Source: Oscillospiraceae bacterium (GTDB lineage Bacteria; Bacillota; Clostridia; Oscillospirales; Oscillospiraceae). Taken from it: a stretch of DNA of 64,000 nucleotides. Where the stretch lies: the NCBI GenBank assembly GCA_020025545.1, contig JAHHRX010000008.1, positions 9,146 to 73,145 on the forward strand, written 5' to 3'. Of this stretch, positions 1-7,715 are shown piece by piece. The position numbers and the translations under genes are program-made. Numbering within the stretch: the first letter of the stretch is position 1; each line of letters begins with the position of its first letter. The notes under the pieces are model-generated. The model made no database searches. It saw only the letters and a list, made by a program, of their open reading frames with translations, and was not told where the DNA came from.

Positions 1-855
1 GCTGTCGCCGATGCTGATGGCAGACGGATACTGCCAGTCAATGTTGTAAAATTGCTGTCCTAAGCTTCGAAGCTCAGACAAGGCATTGACGGCGGTATAG
101 AGCCGTACAAGGGCGTACCATGTTTTCTGACCGACAATGCCGTCAGCGGTCAGACCGAAAATCTGCTGAAATGCCTTGACTGAGGCTTCTGTGCGGGAAC
201 CGAAGATACCGTCCACCTTAGGAACTTTCGGAATGGCGGGGTAATTTTGAGATATGCGGTTCAGCTCAGCCTGTATCACAACCACATCAGGGCCGGTACT
301 GCCGCGGCGCAGAGGTGTGCCGGGATAGGAACCCTGGATGCCCTTGATCGGGGCATTTACTACCGTTTCGATATCTCCGTAATAACGCTTGAGGATCTGG
401 ATGGAGTTTAAGCCTTGCTCCGCCAGATTTTGGCTGCCCCATTGGCTGAGTCCTTCACAGGTTACAGTCGTGCCGTTGCAGAATTTGGCTGCCAAAGGCT
501 CAACAAATCTGGGACGGCGGATATAATCGTTAAAAAGCTCATCCACCAATTGGGATATATTTTGAAAATAGCTCCGGCCGTTTACAAATGCCTGATCAAA
601 GGCGGTGGAGCTTGTAATGTCAAATGGGTAGCCACGACTTCGGTAAAACTCTGTGTACACCCGGTTGAGAGCAAAAGATGTAATGGCCAAAATGTTAGCC
701 CGCAGTGCGCTTTCATCCCATGTGGGATAAATTTCGCTGGAGGCTACATTTTTTACATAATCAGCAAAAGGAACAGTGACATTGGTTGCGTTTGCAGACG
801 GAGCACCTAAATGAACGGTGATTCTCTGAGGTATGAATGGCAGAACAGAAGTCAC
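1..855 (-). CDS. sleC: SleC-type spore cortex-lytic enzyme, catalytic and peptidoglycan-binding part (C-terminus off window)
   Basis: The minus strand stays open for 285 codons from a GTG at 855 to the window edge. A strong GGAGG lies just upstream. The protein matches what I recall of the Clostridioides difficile germination transglycosylase SleC: the segment with ALRANILAITSFALNRVYTE and the following DITSSTAFDQ are SleC hallmarks, then CEGLSQWGSQ, then a peptidoglycan-binding domain (about residues 165-235) with VDGIFGSRTEASVKAFQ. SleC degrades cortex peptidoglycan during spore germination. The reading frame continues past the usual end of one peptidoglycan-binding domain, so a second such repeat probably lies off window. 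The SleC N-terminal domain is missing here and is encoded by the gene directly upstream, 11 bases away. Confidence 0.85.
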   Translation of the reverse strand, partial: MTSVLPFIPQRITVHLGAPSANATNVTVPFADYVKNVASSEIYPTWDESALRANILAITSFALNRVYTEFYRSRGYPFDITSSTAFDQAFVNGRSYFQNISQLVDELFNDYIRRPRFVEPLAAKFCNGTTVTCEGLSQWGSQNLAEQGLNSIQILKRYYGDIETVVNAPIKGIQGSYPGTPLRRGSTGPDVVVIQAELNRISQNYPAIPKVPKVDGIFGSRTEASVKAFQQIFGLTADGIVGQKTWYALVRLYTAVNALSELRSLGQQFYNIDWQYPSAISIGDS

Positions 856-866
856 TTTGCTACCTC

Positions 867-1247
867 CTAGAGATTTTGCGGCGGCGTATTGAAGGTTTCT
901 GATTTGTTGCGATCCTCCGGAAATTCCGACAGGGGTATCATTTCCAGATCCTGCTGGGTGACAGTACCGGAAAATACCTGAAGATTACGAATAAAGATCT
1001 CTTCGTAACCTTCCCGTTCCACTCGGAGGTTCACCGTTGTAAAGGGTGCAGCACTTTCTTCCGGGGACTGACTGGTTTCCTGTGATGGGGTCACCAATTC
1101 GATGGGGGTGATTTCCCCGCTTCGGTTTGTTATACGCATAGCCAGCGCTGTGCCATCGGGGGCTGTGACCGTGATGGCGGCTCCCTGCAAGGGAATCTGG
1201 GCGTAGCTTGTGTAGACTCTTGCCTGTATAAATCCTGTATCAGACAG
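867..1247 (-). CDS. SleC N-terminal domain as a separate small protein, CTG start proposed
   Basis: This 126-residue protein (SDTGFIQARVYTS... to NTPPQNL) resembles the N-terminal prodomain of C. difficile SleC, a beta-rich carboxypeptidase-regulatory-like fold. The reading frame extends upstream to a TTG at 1274, but the ribosome site AAAGGAGGG lies inside that extension. A CTG at 1245-1247 sits seven bases after GGAGG and gives a start (M)SDTGFI that lines up with MQDGFL of SleC, so CTG is preferred. It is co-transcribed with the SleC catalytic gene downstream. In other clostridia the two parts form one polypeptide, and the prodomain is known to help folding there. Here it presumably acts in trans. 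Confidence 0.7.
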   Translation of the reverse strand: MSDTGFIQARVYTSYAQIPLQGAAITVTAPDGTALAMRITNRSGEITPIELVTPSQETSQSPEESAAPFTTVNLRVEREGYEEIFIRNLQVFSGTVTQQDLEMIPLSEFPEDRNKSETFNTPPQNL

Positions 1248-1320
1248 AATAATCCCTCCTTTCTGATTTCGCAATTATCTTATGCGGCAGAAAGGGAAAA
1301 AGTGCAGCGAAAAGTTTTCT

Positions 1321-1350
1321 GTGACAAAGGGACGCAGGCTGGCATACAAT
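1321..1350 (+). promoter_or_regulatory. Promoter of the asnB-like gene
   Basis: GTGACA (1321-1326), an 18-base spacer and TACAAT (1345-1350) form a sigma-A type promoter about 30 bases before the preferred start codon. Confidence 0.6.
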
Positions 1351-1379
1351 AGGAATATGATATGAGAGGAGGAATGGTT

Positions 1380-3197
1380 ATGTCTGCCATTGCAGGAATC
1401 ATAAATCTCGATACCGGAGAGGAAGCCGTTGAGAGGATGATCAAAACCATGCGCCTGAGGGGAAGAGCAGGGACGGATTACTACAGGGAACAGGAGACCT
1501 GCCTGCTTCAAAGCAGAAGCAAAGCTGCAGCCCTCCAGGATACTCCGCCTTTGGCGCTGTGGGACGGGAATGAGGAATATGTAGCGGTGCTGGACGGAAA
1601 ACTATATAACAGCCGGGACATTCGCAAAGGACTTGAAATGCTGGGACACAGCTTTCATGGACGAACAGATGCCGAGCTCCTGCTGCACGCCTATGCCCAG
1701 TGGGGAGAAGATTGCCTTGAAAGGCTCGACGGTACTTTTGCGTTTGCCATATGGGATGTAAAACGAAAGCGGCTTTTCATGGCAAGAGACAGATTGGGGG
1801 TAAAGCCGTTTTTCTATAAAGAACATAGGGGCGGACTGCTGTTCGCGTCGGAAATCAAAATGATTTTGGGCTACCCTACGGTGAAACCGGAACTTACCGA
1901 GGAGGGTGCGGCGCAGATCCTGCTGCTGGGCCCGGGACGGATCCCCGGCTCCGGCGTGTTTCGGGACATCCGGGAGTTGGAACCGGGGTGGTGCGGTCAG
2001 TATGAAAATGGCAGGCTGACACTGCGGCAATACTGGCGCCTCAAAGATCGGGAACACAGGGAAAACTTTGAGGAAACAGCAGAGACCGTCCGGCGGCTGG
2101 TCACAAACAGCATCCTGCGGCAATCTGCGGGGGAAGAGAATATGGGGGCTTTCCTTTCCGGCGGGCTGGATTCAAGCCTTGTGACAGCCGTCTGTGCCCG
2201 CAGGAAAGCAGATTGCGGCGGTGTCCTTAAAACATTCTCCGTGGACTATGAGAACAGCGATCAGTATTTTGTCCCCAATAAGTTCCAGCCCAATTCCGAT
2301 GGATACTACATTCGTCTGATGGAGCAGACCGTTCACACGGATCACCATTGGTGCGTACTGTCTCCTGAACAGTTGCTGAATACCTTGGAGGAAGCCATGT
2401 ATGCAAGAGATCTGCCCGGCATGGCGGATGTGGATGCTTCCTTGCTGGCATTTTGCCGATATGTGAAAGTCTATACGGACACCGTACTGTCCGGGGAATG
2501 TGCCGATGAGATTTTCGGAGGCTATCCATGGTACCGTGATCCTGAGATCCGCAGCCGGGAGGGGTTCCCCTGGGCACAGAACACAGCCCAGCGGATTGCT
2601 TTGCTGAATCCGCATCTTCGCAGCCGGATAAAATGTGAGGAATTTGTGGCGGATGAATATCAAAGAACCCTTCGGGAAAGTGACATCCTGCCGGGTACTT
2701 CCGGAGAAGAGGCACGGATGAAGGAAATGATGAACCTCAATCTGCGCTGGTTTATGCAGACACTGCTGGATCGCAGCGACCGAATGAGTATGTATGCAGG
2801 GATGGAGATTCGGGTGCCTTTCTGTGATTACCACATTGCAGAGTATCTTTACGGAGTCCCGTGGGAATACAAGGACTATCAGGGCAAGGAAAAGGGGCTG
2901 CTGCGGATGGCCATGGCGGATCTTCTGCCGAAGGAAGTTGCGTGGCGGAAGAAAAGCCCGTATCCCAAAACCTTTGACCCGGCCTATGAAAACGCGGTGC
3001 GCATACGGCTCACAAAGCTGCTTGAAACGGATGCGCCGCTGTTTGCGCTGGTAGATCGAAAAGAAGCGCAGCAGATCCTAAATCGGGACGATCCGTGGCC
3101 GTGGTACGGTCAACTGATGCGCAGACCGCAAATTATTGCATATTTGCTGCAAATTAATGCTTGGATGGAGCATTATAGTGTAAATCTTGTCTATTGA
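1380..3197 (+). CDS. Asparagine synthetase B-like protein with inactivated glutaminase site
   Basis: The protein has 605 residues and the two-domain layout of glutamine-dependent asparagine synthetase. The ATP-binding synthetase half is intact, with the PP-loop SGGLDSS near residue 260 and SGECADEIFGGY near 371. The N-terminal class II amidotransferase half is degenerate. The family begins MCGIAG with the cysteine as nucleophile; this one begins MSAIAG. The glutamine-binding NGEIYN motif is LDGKLYN, and the HRGPD motif is LRGRAGTD. It therefore probably uses free ammonia, or makes a different amide or adenylate. Two ATGs upstream (1362, 1374) overlap the AGGAGG site, so the ATG at 1380, seven bases after it, is chosen. 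Confidence 0.8.
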   Translation: MSAIAGIINLDTGEEAVERMIKTMRLRGRAGTDYYREQETCLLQSRSKAAALQDTPPLALWDGNEEYVAVLDGKLYNSRDIRKGLEMLGHSFHGRTDAELLLHAYAQWGEDCLERLDGTFAFAIWDVKRKRLFMARDRLGVKPFFYKEHRGGLLFASEIKMILGYPTVKPELTEEGAAQILLLGPGRIPGSGVFRDIRELEPGWCGQYENGRLTLRQYWRLKDREHRENFEETAETVRRLVTNSILRQSAGEENMGAFLSGGLDSSLVTAVCARRKADCGGVLKTFSVDYENSDQYFVPNKFQPNSDGYYIRLMEQTVHTDHHWCVLSPEQLLNTLEEAMYARDLPGMADVDASLLAFCRYVKVYTDTVLSGECADEIFGGYPWYRDPEIRSREGFPWAQNTAQRIALLNPHLRSRIKCEEFVADEYQRTLRESDILPGTSGEEARMKEMMNLNLRWFMQTLLDRSDRMSMYAGMEIRVPFCDYHIAEYLYGVPWEYKDYQGKEKGLLRMAMADLLPKEVAWRKKSPYPKTFDPAYENAVRIRLTKLLETDAPLFALVDRKEAQQILNRDDPWPWYGQLMRRPQIIAYLLQINAWMEHYSVNLVY

Positions 3198-3222
3198 CAG
3201 GGAAGCCTGGATAGAATAAAAT
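3194..3222 (+). promoter_or_regulatory. Promoter of pyk
   Basis: A consensus TTGACA (3194-3199), 17 bases and TAAAAT (3217-3222). It overlaps the stop codon of the preceding gene, so pyk has its own promoter. Confidence 0.8.
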
Positions 3223-3255
3223 GTAATTAAATTCAAATGCGGGAGGACTTTTACC

Positions 3256-4668
3256 GTGAGAAAAACAAAAATTATCTGCACTATTGGCCCTGCCAGTCAG
3301 AACGAAGAAACACTGACTCAGATGTGTCTTGCAGGCATGAATGTTGCAAGAATGAACTTCTCCCATGGCGACCATGCAGAGCACAAAGCAAAAATGGATC
3401 TTGTAAAAAAAGTCCGGGATAAGCTGGAATTGCCTATTTCGATTATGCTGGACACCAAAGGACCTGAGTATCGGATCGGTACCTTTGCCGAGGGCTCTGT
3501 GGAGGTTCGGGAAGGGGATACCTTCACCTTTACCACGCAGGATGTGGAGGGCGACAATACCCGTGTCTCTGTCAGCTATAAGAGACTTGCAAAGGATCTT
3601 TCCGTGGGCGATCGCATCATGGTCAGCAACGGTATTTTGATTTTTGAGGTAACTGAGCTTACCCAGACCGATGTTATCTGCCGCGTTATTGTGGGCGGTA
3701 CCATGAGCAACAAGAAGAGCATGTGCTTCCCCAATAAGGTCATGTCCGGTCCTTATCTTTCCGAGCAGGATAAGAAGGATCTGCTGTTCGGCATTGAAAA
3801 CGATGTCGATTTTGTGGCGGCTTCCTTTGTTTCCCGGAAGCAGGATGTACTGGATCTGCGGAAATTCCTGGACGACAACGGCGGTCAGGATATCGACATT
3901 ATCGCCAAGATCGAAAACCGCTCCGGTGTGGACAATATCACCGAAATCTGCGACGCCTGTGAAGGTATTATGATTGCTCGTGGTGATCTGGGTGTTGAGA
4001 TTCCCTTTGTGGAAGTTCCTGCCATTCAGAAAATGGTGATCAGCAAGTGCCGCCTGCTGGGCAAGCGGGTTATTACCGCTACGGAAATGCTGGAAACTAT
4101 GATTTACAATCCCAGACCCACCCGTGCAGAGATCTCTGATGTGGCCAACGCTGTTTATGACGGAACCTCTGCCATTATGCTGTCCGGCGAGTCTGCCGCA
4201 GGCAAGTACCCGGTGGAGGCTGTGCGGAACATGGCAAGCATTGCCGAGTATACCGAGCAGCACACCAGCTACCGTAAGCGTTTCAGAAATTCTGAGTTCC
4301 GCATCAATAATAATCTGGATGCCATTTCCCACGCTACCTGTTCCATGGCCATCGATGTGGGTGCCAAGGGTATTGTGGTATGCTCCGTTTCGGGCAAGAC
4401 CGCTATGATGGTAAGCCGTTTCCGCTGCCCGGTGAGCATCATCGGCATGACTACCGATCGTAAGGTATGGCGGAAGCTGGGCCTCAGCTGGGGTGTAACT
4501 CCGGTACTGTCCGATAAGTTTACCTCTATGGATGTTATGTTCCACTATGCCCGTGCCTGCGCCAAGAAGTGGCTGAATCTGAATCCGGGCGACAATGTGG
4601 TGCTTACCGGCGGTCCTATTGACGGCTCCCGTGGCAATACCAATACCATTAAGGTTGAAAAGATTTAA
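3256..4668 (+). CDS. pyk: Pyruvate kinase
   Basis: This is the last enzyme of glycolysis, converting phosphoenolpyruvate and ADP to pyruvate and ATP. The 470-residue protein starts RKTKIICTIGPAS and carries the active-site helix MIARGDLGVEIP, the metal and substrate segment FSHGDH, and MLDTKGPEYRIG. The length is that of the basic bacterial enzyme without the extra PEP-utilizer domain found in Bacillus. Translation starts at GTG 3256 after GGGAGGAC. It stands as a single gene between its own promoter and the methionine T-box unit. Confidence 0.97.
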   Translation: MRKTKIICTIGPASQNEETLTQMCLAGMNVARMNFSHGDHAEHKAKMDLVKKVRDKLELPISIMLDTKGPEYRIGTFAEGSVEVREGDTFTFTTQDVEGDNTRVSVSYKRLAKDLSVGDRIMVSNGILIFEVTELTQTDVICRVIVGGTMSNKKSMCFPNKVMSGPYLSEQDKKDLLFGIENDVDFVAASFVSRKQDVLDLRKFLDDNGGQDIDIIAKIENRSGVDNITEICDACEGIMIARGDLGVEIPFVEVPAIQKMVISKCRLLGKRVITATEMLETMIYNPRPTRAEISDVANAVYDGTSAIMLSGESAAGKYPVEAVRNMASIAEYTEQHTSYRKRFRNSEFRINNNLDAISHATCSMAIDVGAKGIVVCSVSGKTAMMVSRFRCPVSIIGMTTDRKVWRKLGLSWGVTPVLSDKFTSMDVMFHYARACAKKWLNLNPGDNVVLTGGPIDGSRGNTNTIKVEKI

Positions 4669-4691
4669 TTTCCCGTTTTGCGAAAAATATA

Positions 4692-4720
4692 TTGACGAAC
4701 CCGGAAGAATGGGTTACAAT
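4692..4720 (+). promoter_or_regulatory. Promoter of the methionine T-box unit
   Basis: TTGACG (4692-4697), a 17-base spacer and TACAAT (4715-4720), placed directly before the T-box leader. Confidence 0.8.
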
Positions 4721-4726
4721 AGGTTC

Positions 4727-4996
4727 AATTCTTGAATAAGAAAAGCTGTGAAGGGAAGAGTAAGCCCGCCGAATGCGTTCAGAGAGCCCCGGTATGGTGT
4801 GATGGGGTACGACTAAGTGAGCCGAACATGGTCCCGGAGCTGTGCAGGCGATAAGTAGTCTGTGCCGGGTGCGCCCGTTAGAGCGCAGGAGTATGTTGGT
4901 ACTCCCGGAGGCAATTATCGCGAGGTAATTGTGAATCAAGGTGGTAACACGGTTTTTAGCCGTCCTTGTGCGTTTGCATAAGGACGGCTTTTTTTG
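4727..4996 (+). promoter_or_regulatory. T-box riboswitch, methionine specifier, controlling metNIQ
   Basis: The leader has a Stem I with the AGAGAG element near 4780. A specifier in the context GAACATGGTCC places ATG at 4828-4830, so it should read tRNA-Met. The T-box sequence AAGGTGGTAACACGG is at 4938-4952. The terminator follows: AGCCGTCCTT (4958-4967) pairs with AAGGACGGCT (4980-4989) and runs into seven T. Uncharged tRNA-Met should stabilise the antiterminator and switch on the transporter. The downstream genes are a methionine importer, which agrees with the specifier. Confidence 0.9.
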
Positions 4997-5015
4997 CTTG
5001 TAGGGAGGGTTTTTC

Positions 5016-6029
5016 GTGAGTAAAATCATTGAGATCGAAAATCTTTGCAAAACTTTTGGCGCCGGTGACGATCAGGTGGCAGCCTTGCAGAATGTGAACC
5101 TGTCTGTGGAGAAGGGGGAGATTTTCGGTATTATCGGACTTTCGGGTGCCGGTAAAAGTACATTGGTGCGGTGCATCAATCTGCTTGAGCGCCCCGATTC
5201 CGGAAAAGTGCTGTTCCATGGCAGGGATTTGATGGCACTGACGCCCAGGCAGCTTCGGAAGGAGCGGCGGATCATTTCCATGATTTTCCAGAGCTTCAAC
5301 CTGCTGGAGCAGAGAACGGCACTGGAAAATATCTGCTTCCCCATGGAATTGGCGGGTGTGCCTAAAAAGCAGGCCGAGAAACGGGCGGAGGAGCTTCTCA
5401 AGGAGGTGGGACTTCCTGATAAGCGGGATTTTTATCCGGTGCAGCTTTCCGGCGGACAGAAGCAGCGAATTGCCATTGCAAGAGCGCTGGCCTCTGACCC
5501 GGAGGTGCTTCTGTGTGATGAAGCTACTTCCGCACTGGATCCCAAGACCACCCGGGACACGCTGCGGCTTTTGCAGGACATCAACACGCGGCTGGGCATT
5601 ACCGTCATTATTATCACCCATGATATGAAGGTGATTGAGGAAATCTGCGGACGGGTTGCTATTCTGAACCACGGCAAGGTGGCAGAGTGTGGCGCTGTGG
5701 AGGATATATTCTCCAATCCCCAGACCTCAGCCGGACGGCGGCTGGTGTATCCCGATGGTATGCCCTACGAGCAGCTGCCAACGGGCAGAGTCGTCCGTGT
5801 GGCCTTTAACGGCGGCACGGTTTATCAGCCACTGATCGCTACGCTTGCCATTGACTGCGGTGTCAAGGTGAATATTCTGGCAGCCGATACCCGCAACATT
5901 GACGGAAAGGTTTTCGGCACCATGATTCTGGGCCTTCCGGAGGATGAAAAAGAAGCAGCAAAAGCCATGAATTATATTCAGTCTCAAAAATATGTTACAG
6001 TAGAGGAGGTTTCAGATTATCATGCTTGA
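5016..6029 (+). CDS. metN: Methionine ABC transporter, ATP-binding protein MetN
   Basis: The 337-residue ATPase of the MetNIQ importer carries Walker A GLSGAGKST (about residue 41), the signature LSGGQKQR (144) and Walker B LLCDEATSALD (164). The last 75 residues form the NIL domain that binds methionine on the cytoplasmic side and causes transinhibition. Translation starts at GTG 5016 after AGGGAGGG. The gene follows the methionine T-box and overlaps metI by 8 bases. Confidence 0.95.
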   Translation: MSKIIEIENLCKTFGAGDDQVAALQNVNLSVEKGEIFGIIGLSGAGKSTLVRCINLLERPDSGKVLFHGRDLMALTPRQLRKERRIISMIFQSFNLLEQRTALENICFPMELAGVPKKQAEKRAEELLKEVGLPDKRDFYPVQLSGGQKQRIAIARALASDPEVLLCDEATSALDPKTTRDTLRLLQDINTRLGITVIIITHDMKVIEEICGRVAILNHGKVAECGAVEDIFSNPQTSAGRRLVYPDGMPYEQLPTGRVVRVAFNGGTVYQPLIATLAIDCGVKVNILAADTRNIDGKVFGTMILGLPEDEKEAAKAMNYIQSQKYVTVEEVSDYHA

Positions 6030-6771
6030 GCAAATTGCAGCCTTGCTGGAATCCTGGGGTGTTCGGAAAGCGCTGGAACAGTTGGAATTTCTGCTGGATC
6101 CCGAAACACTCCCTATGGCTATTTGGGAAACCCTGTATGCACCGTTGCTGTCAGCGGTATTTGCTTATGCCATCGGACTGCCTCTGGGTATTCTGCTGGT
6201 AATTGGTGAGAAGGGTGGCATCCATCCCATTCCCAAGCCTGTTATGAATGTACTGAACGGTATTATCAATCTGCTCCGCTCTGTTCCGTTCCTCATTCTG
6301 ATGGTTCTGGTGTTCCCTCTGAGCCGCCTGATTTTGGGCACGGTCATCGGCACGACAGCCACCATTGTCCCGCTGACGGTGGCAGCAGCGCCCTATGTGG
6401 CACGGCTGGTGGAATCCAGCGTGCGGGAAATGAATCAGGGCGTTCTGGAAGCTGCCCAGTCCATGGGCTGTTCCACATGGCAGATTGTTGCCAAGGTAAT
6501 CCTGCCGGAATGCAAACCCAGCCTGATTAACGGCGCTACCAATGCGGCTATTACCATTTTGGGCTACGGCGCTATGGCAGGTGCCATCGGCGGCGGTGGC
6601 CTCGGTGCACTGAGCCTCCTGCGTGGACACGGCAGAGGACAGGTGCTGGTTCTTTATGTGTCCGTCATTATTCTGGTGATTCTTGTTCAGATCATCCAGT
6701 CCATCGGAACTGCGCTTTGCGCCAAAACCGATAGGCGCATTAGCCATAACACTGAAAAAAGGGAGAAGTAA
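6022..6771 (+). CDS. metI: Methionine ABC transporter permease MetI
   Basis: This 249-residue membrane protein has about five transmembrane segments and the EAA-type loop EAAQSMGCSTWQIVAKVILP that docks on the ATPase. Two copies assemble with MetN and receive methionine from MetQ. It starts inside the last codons of metN and ends two bases before metQ, so the three genes form one operon. A leader segment of about 35 residues precedes the first membrane helix. Confidence 0.95.
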   Translation: MLEQIAALLESWGVRKALEQLEFLLDPETLPMAIWETLYAPLLSAVFAYAIGLPLGILLVIGEKGGIHPIPKPVMNVLNGIINLLRSVPFLILMVLVFPLSRLILGTVIGTTATIVPLTVAAAPYVARLVESSVREMNQGVLEAAQSMGCSTWQIVAKVILPECKPSLINGATNAAITILGYGAMAGAIGGGGLGALSLLRGHGRGQVLVLYVSVIILVILVQIIQSIGTALCAKTDRRISHNTEKREK

Positions 6772-6773
6772 TC

Positions 6774-7583
6774 ATGAAGAAGAAAATTATTGCACTTGTA
6801 CTGGCTGTCCTCTGTGTTGCCTCTTTGGCAGCCTGCGGCAGCAAGGAATCCGATGAAAAGACCATTAAAGTGGGTGCAAGCCCTGCACCTCATGCTCAGA
6901 TTCTGGAAATTGCCAAGGAAATCCTCGCGAAGGACGGCTACACTCTGAAAATCGTTGAGTTTGACGACTATGTGCTGCCAAACACCGCTTTGGAAGACGG
7001 CGAGCTTGACGCGAACTATTTTCAGCACATTACCTACATGAACGGCTTCAACGACGAGCATGGCACCCATTTGGTGAGCGCTGCCGGTATCCACTATGAG
7101 CCTCTTGGCCTCTATGCCGGAAAGTGCGGTTCCATTCAGGAGCTGAAGGACGGTGCTCAGATCGCTGTTCCCAACGATGCCACCAATGAAGCCCGGGCAC
7201 TGCTGCTTCTGGAGCGTGAGGGCCTTATCAAGCTGAAGGAGGGCGCAGGCCTTTCTGCTACAAAGAGCGACATTGTGGAAAATCCCCACAACTACGACAT
7301 TGTAGAAATCAAGGCCGACCTGCTGACCACCACCCTCAAGGACGTGGATCTGGCAGTTATCAACGGCAATTATGCCATTGATGCAGGACTCAAGATTTCC
7401 AATGCACTGGCTCTGGAAGCTGCTGACGGCGACGCTGCCAATGCTTATGTGAATGTCATTGCGGTGAAGGCCGGCAATGAAAACAGCGAAGCAATCAAGG
7501 CTCTGGTGACTGCGCTGAAGAGTGCTGAAGTCAAGGAATACATGGAAAAAACCTACGGCGGTGCCGTTGTTCCCAAGTTTTAA
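6774..7583 (+). CDS. metQ: Methionine-binding lipoprotein MetQ
   Basis: The 269-residue substrate-binding lipoprotein has a signal peptide ending in the lipobox LAAC, with the lipid-bearing cysteine at residue 21. The mature part shows NlpA/MetQ hallmarks, such as KVGASPAPHAQILE at the start and the DGELDANYFQH segment. It delivers methionine or a derivative to MetI. It is the last gene of the T-box-controlled operon and is followed by a strong terminator. Confidence 0.95.
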   Translation: MKKKIIALVLAVLCVASLAACGSKESDEKTIKVGASPAPHAQILEIAKEILAKDGYTLKIVEFDDYVLPNTALEDGELDANYFQHITYMNGFNDEHGTHLVSAAGIHYEPLGLYAGKCGSIQELKDGAQIAVPNDATNEARALLLLEREGLIKLKEGAGLSATKSDIVENPHNYDIVEIKADLLTTTLKDVDLAVINGNYAIDAGLKISNALALEAADGDAANAYVNVIAVKAGNENSEAIKALVTALKSAEVKEYMEKTYGGAVVPKF

Positions 7584-7590
7584 AAATGAA

Positions 7591-7624
7591 AAAGGCTGCT
7601 GCGCATCCCGCAGCAGCTTTTTTG
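7591..7624 (+). terminator. Rho-independent terminator after metQ
   Basis: A GC-rich hairpin (GCTGCTGCG / CGCAGCAGC) is followed by a run of T. Confidence 0.9.
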
Positions 7625-7715
7625 TTGCTAATGTTACAAAATTCTACTAGAGAAACCGGTAAATCTATGCTACAATATCATATATCGAATCCCAGAAAAC
7701 GAAAGGATGGTATCG

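Noticed and set aside
3154..4545. Long open frame antisense to pyruvate kinase
   Set aside because: The pyk frame on the plus strand is certain; the antisense frame is a codon-bias shadow. The same holds for the long antisense frames over glgB, the NEAT protein, lon and the dehydratase.
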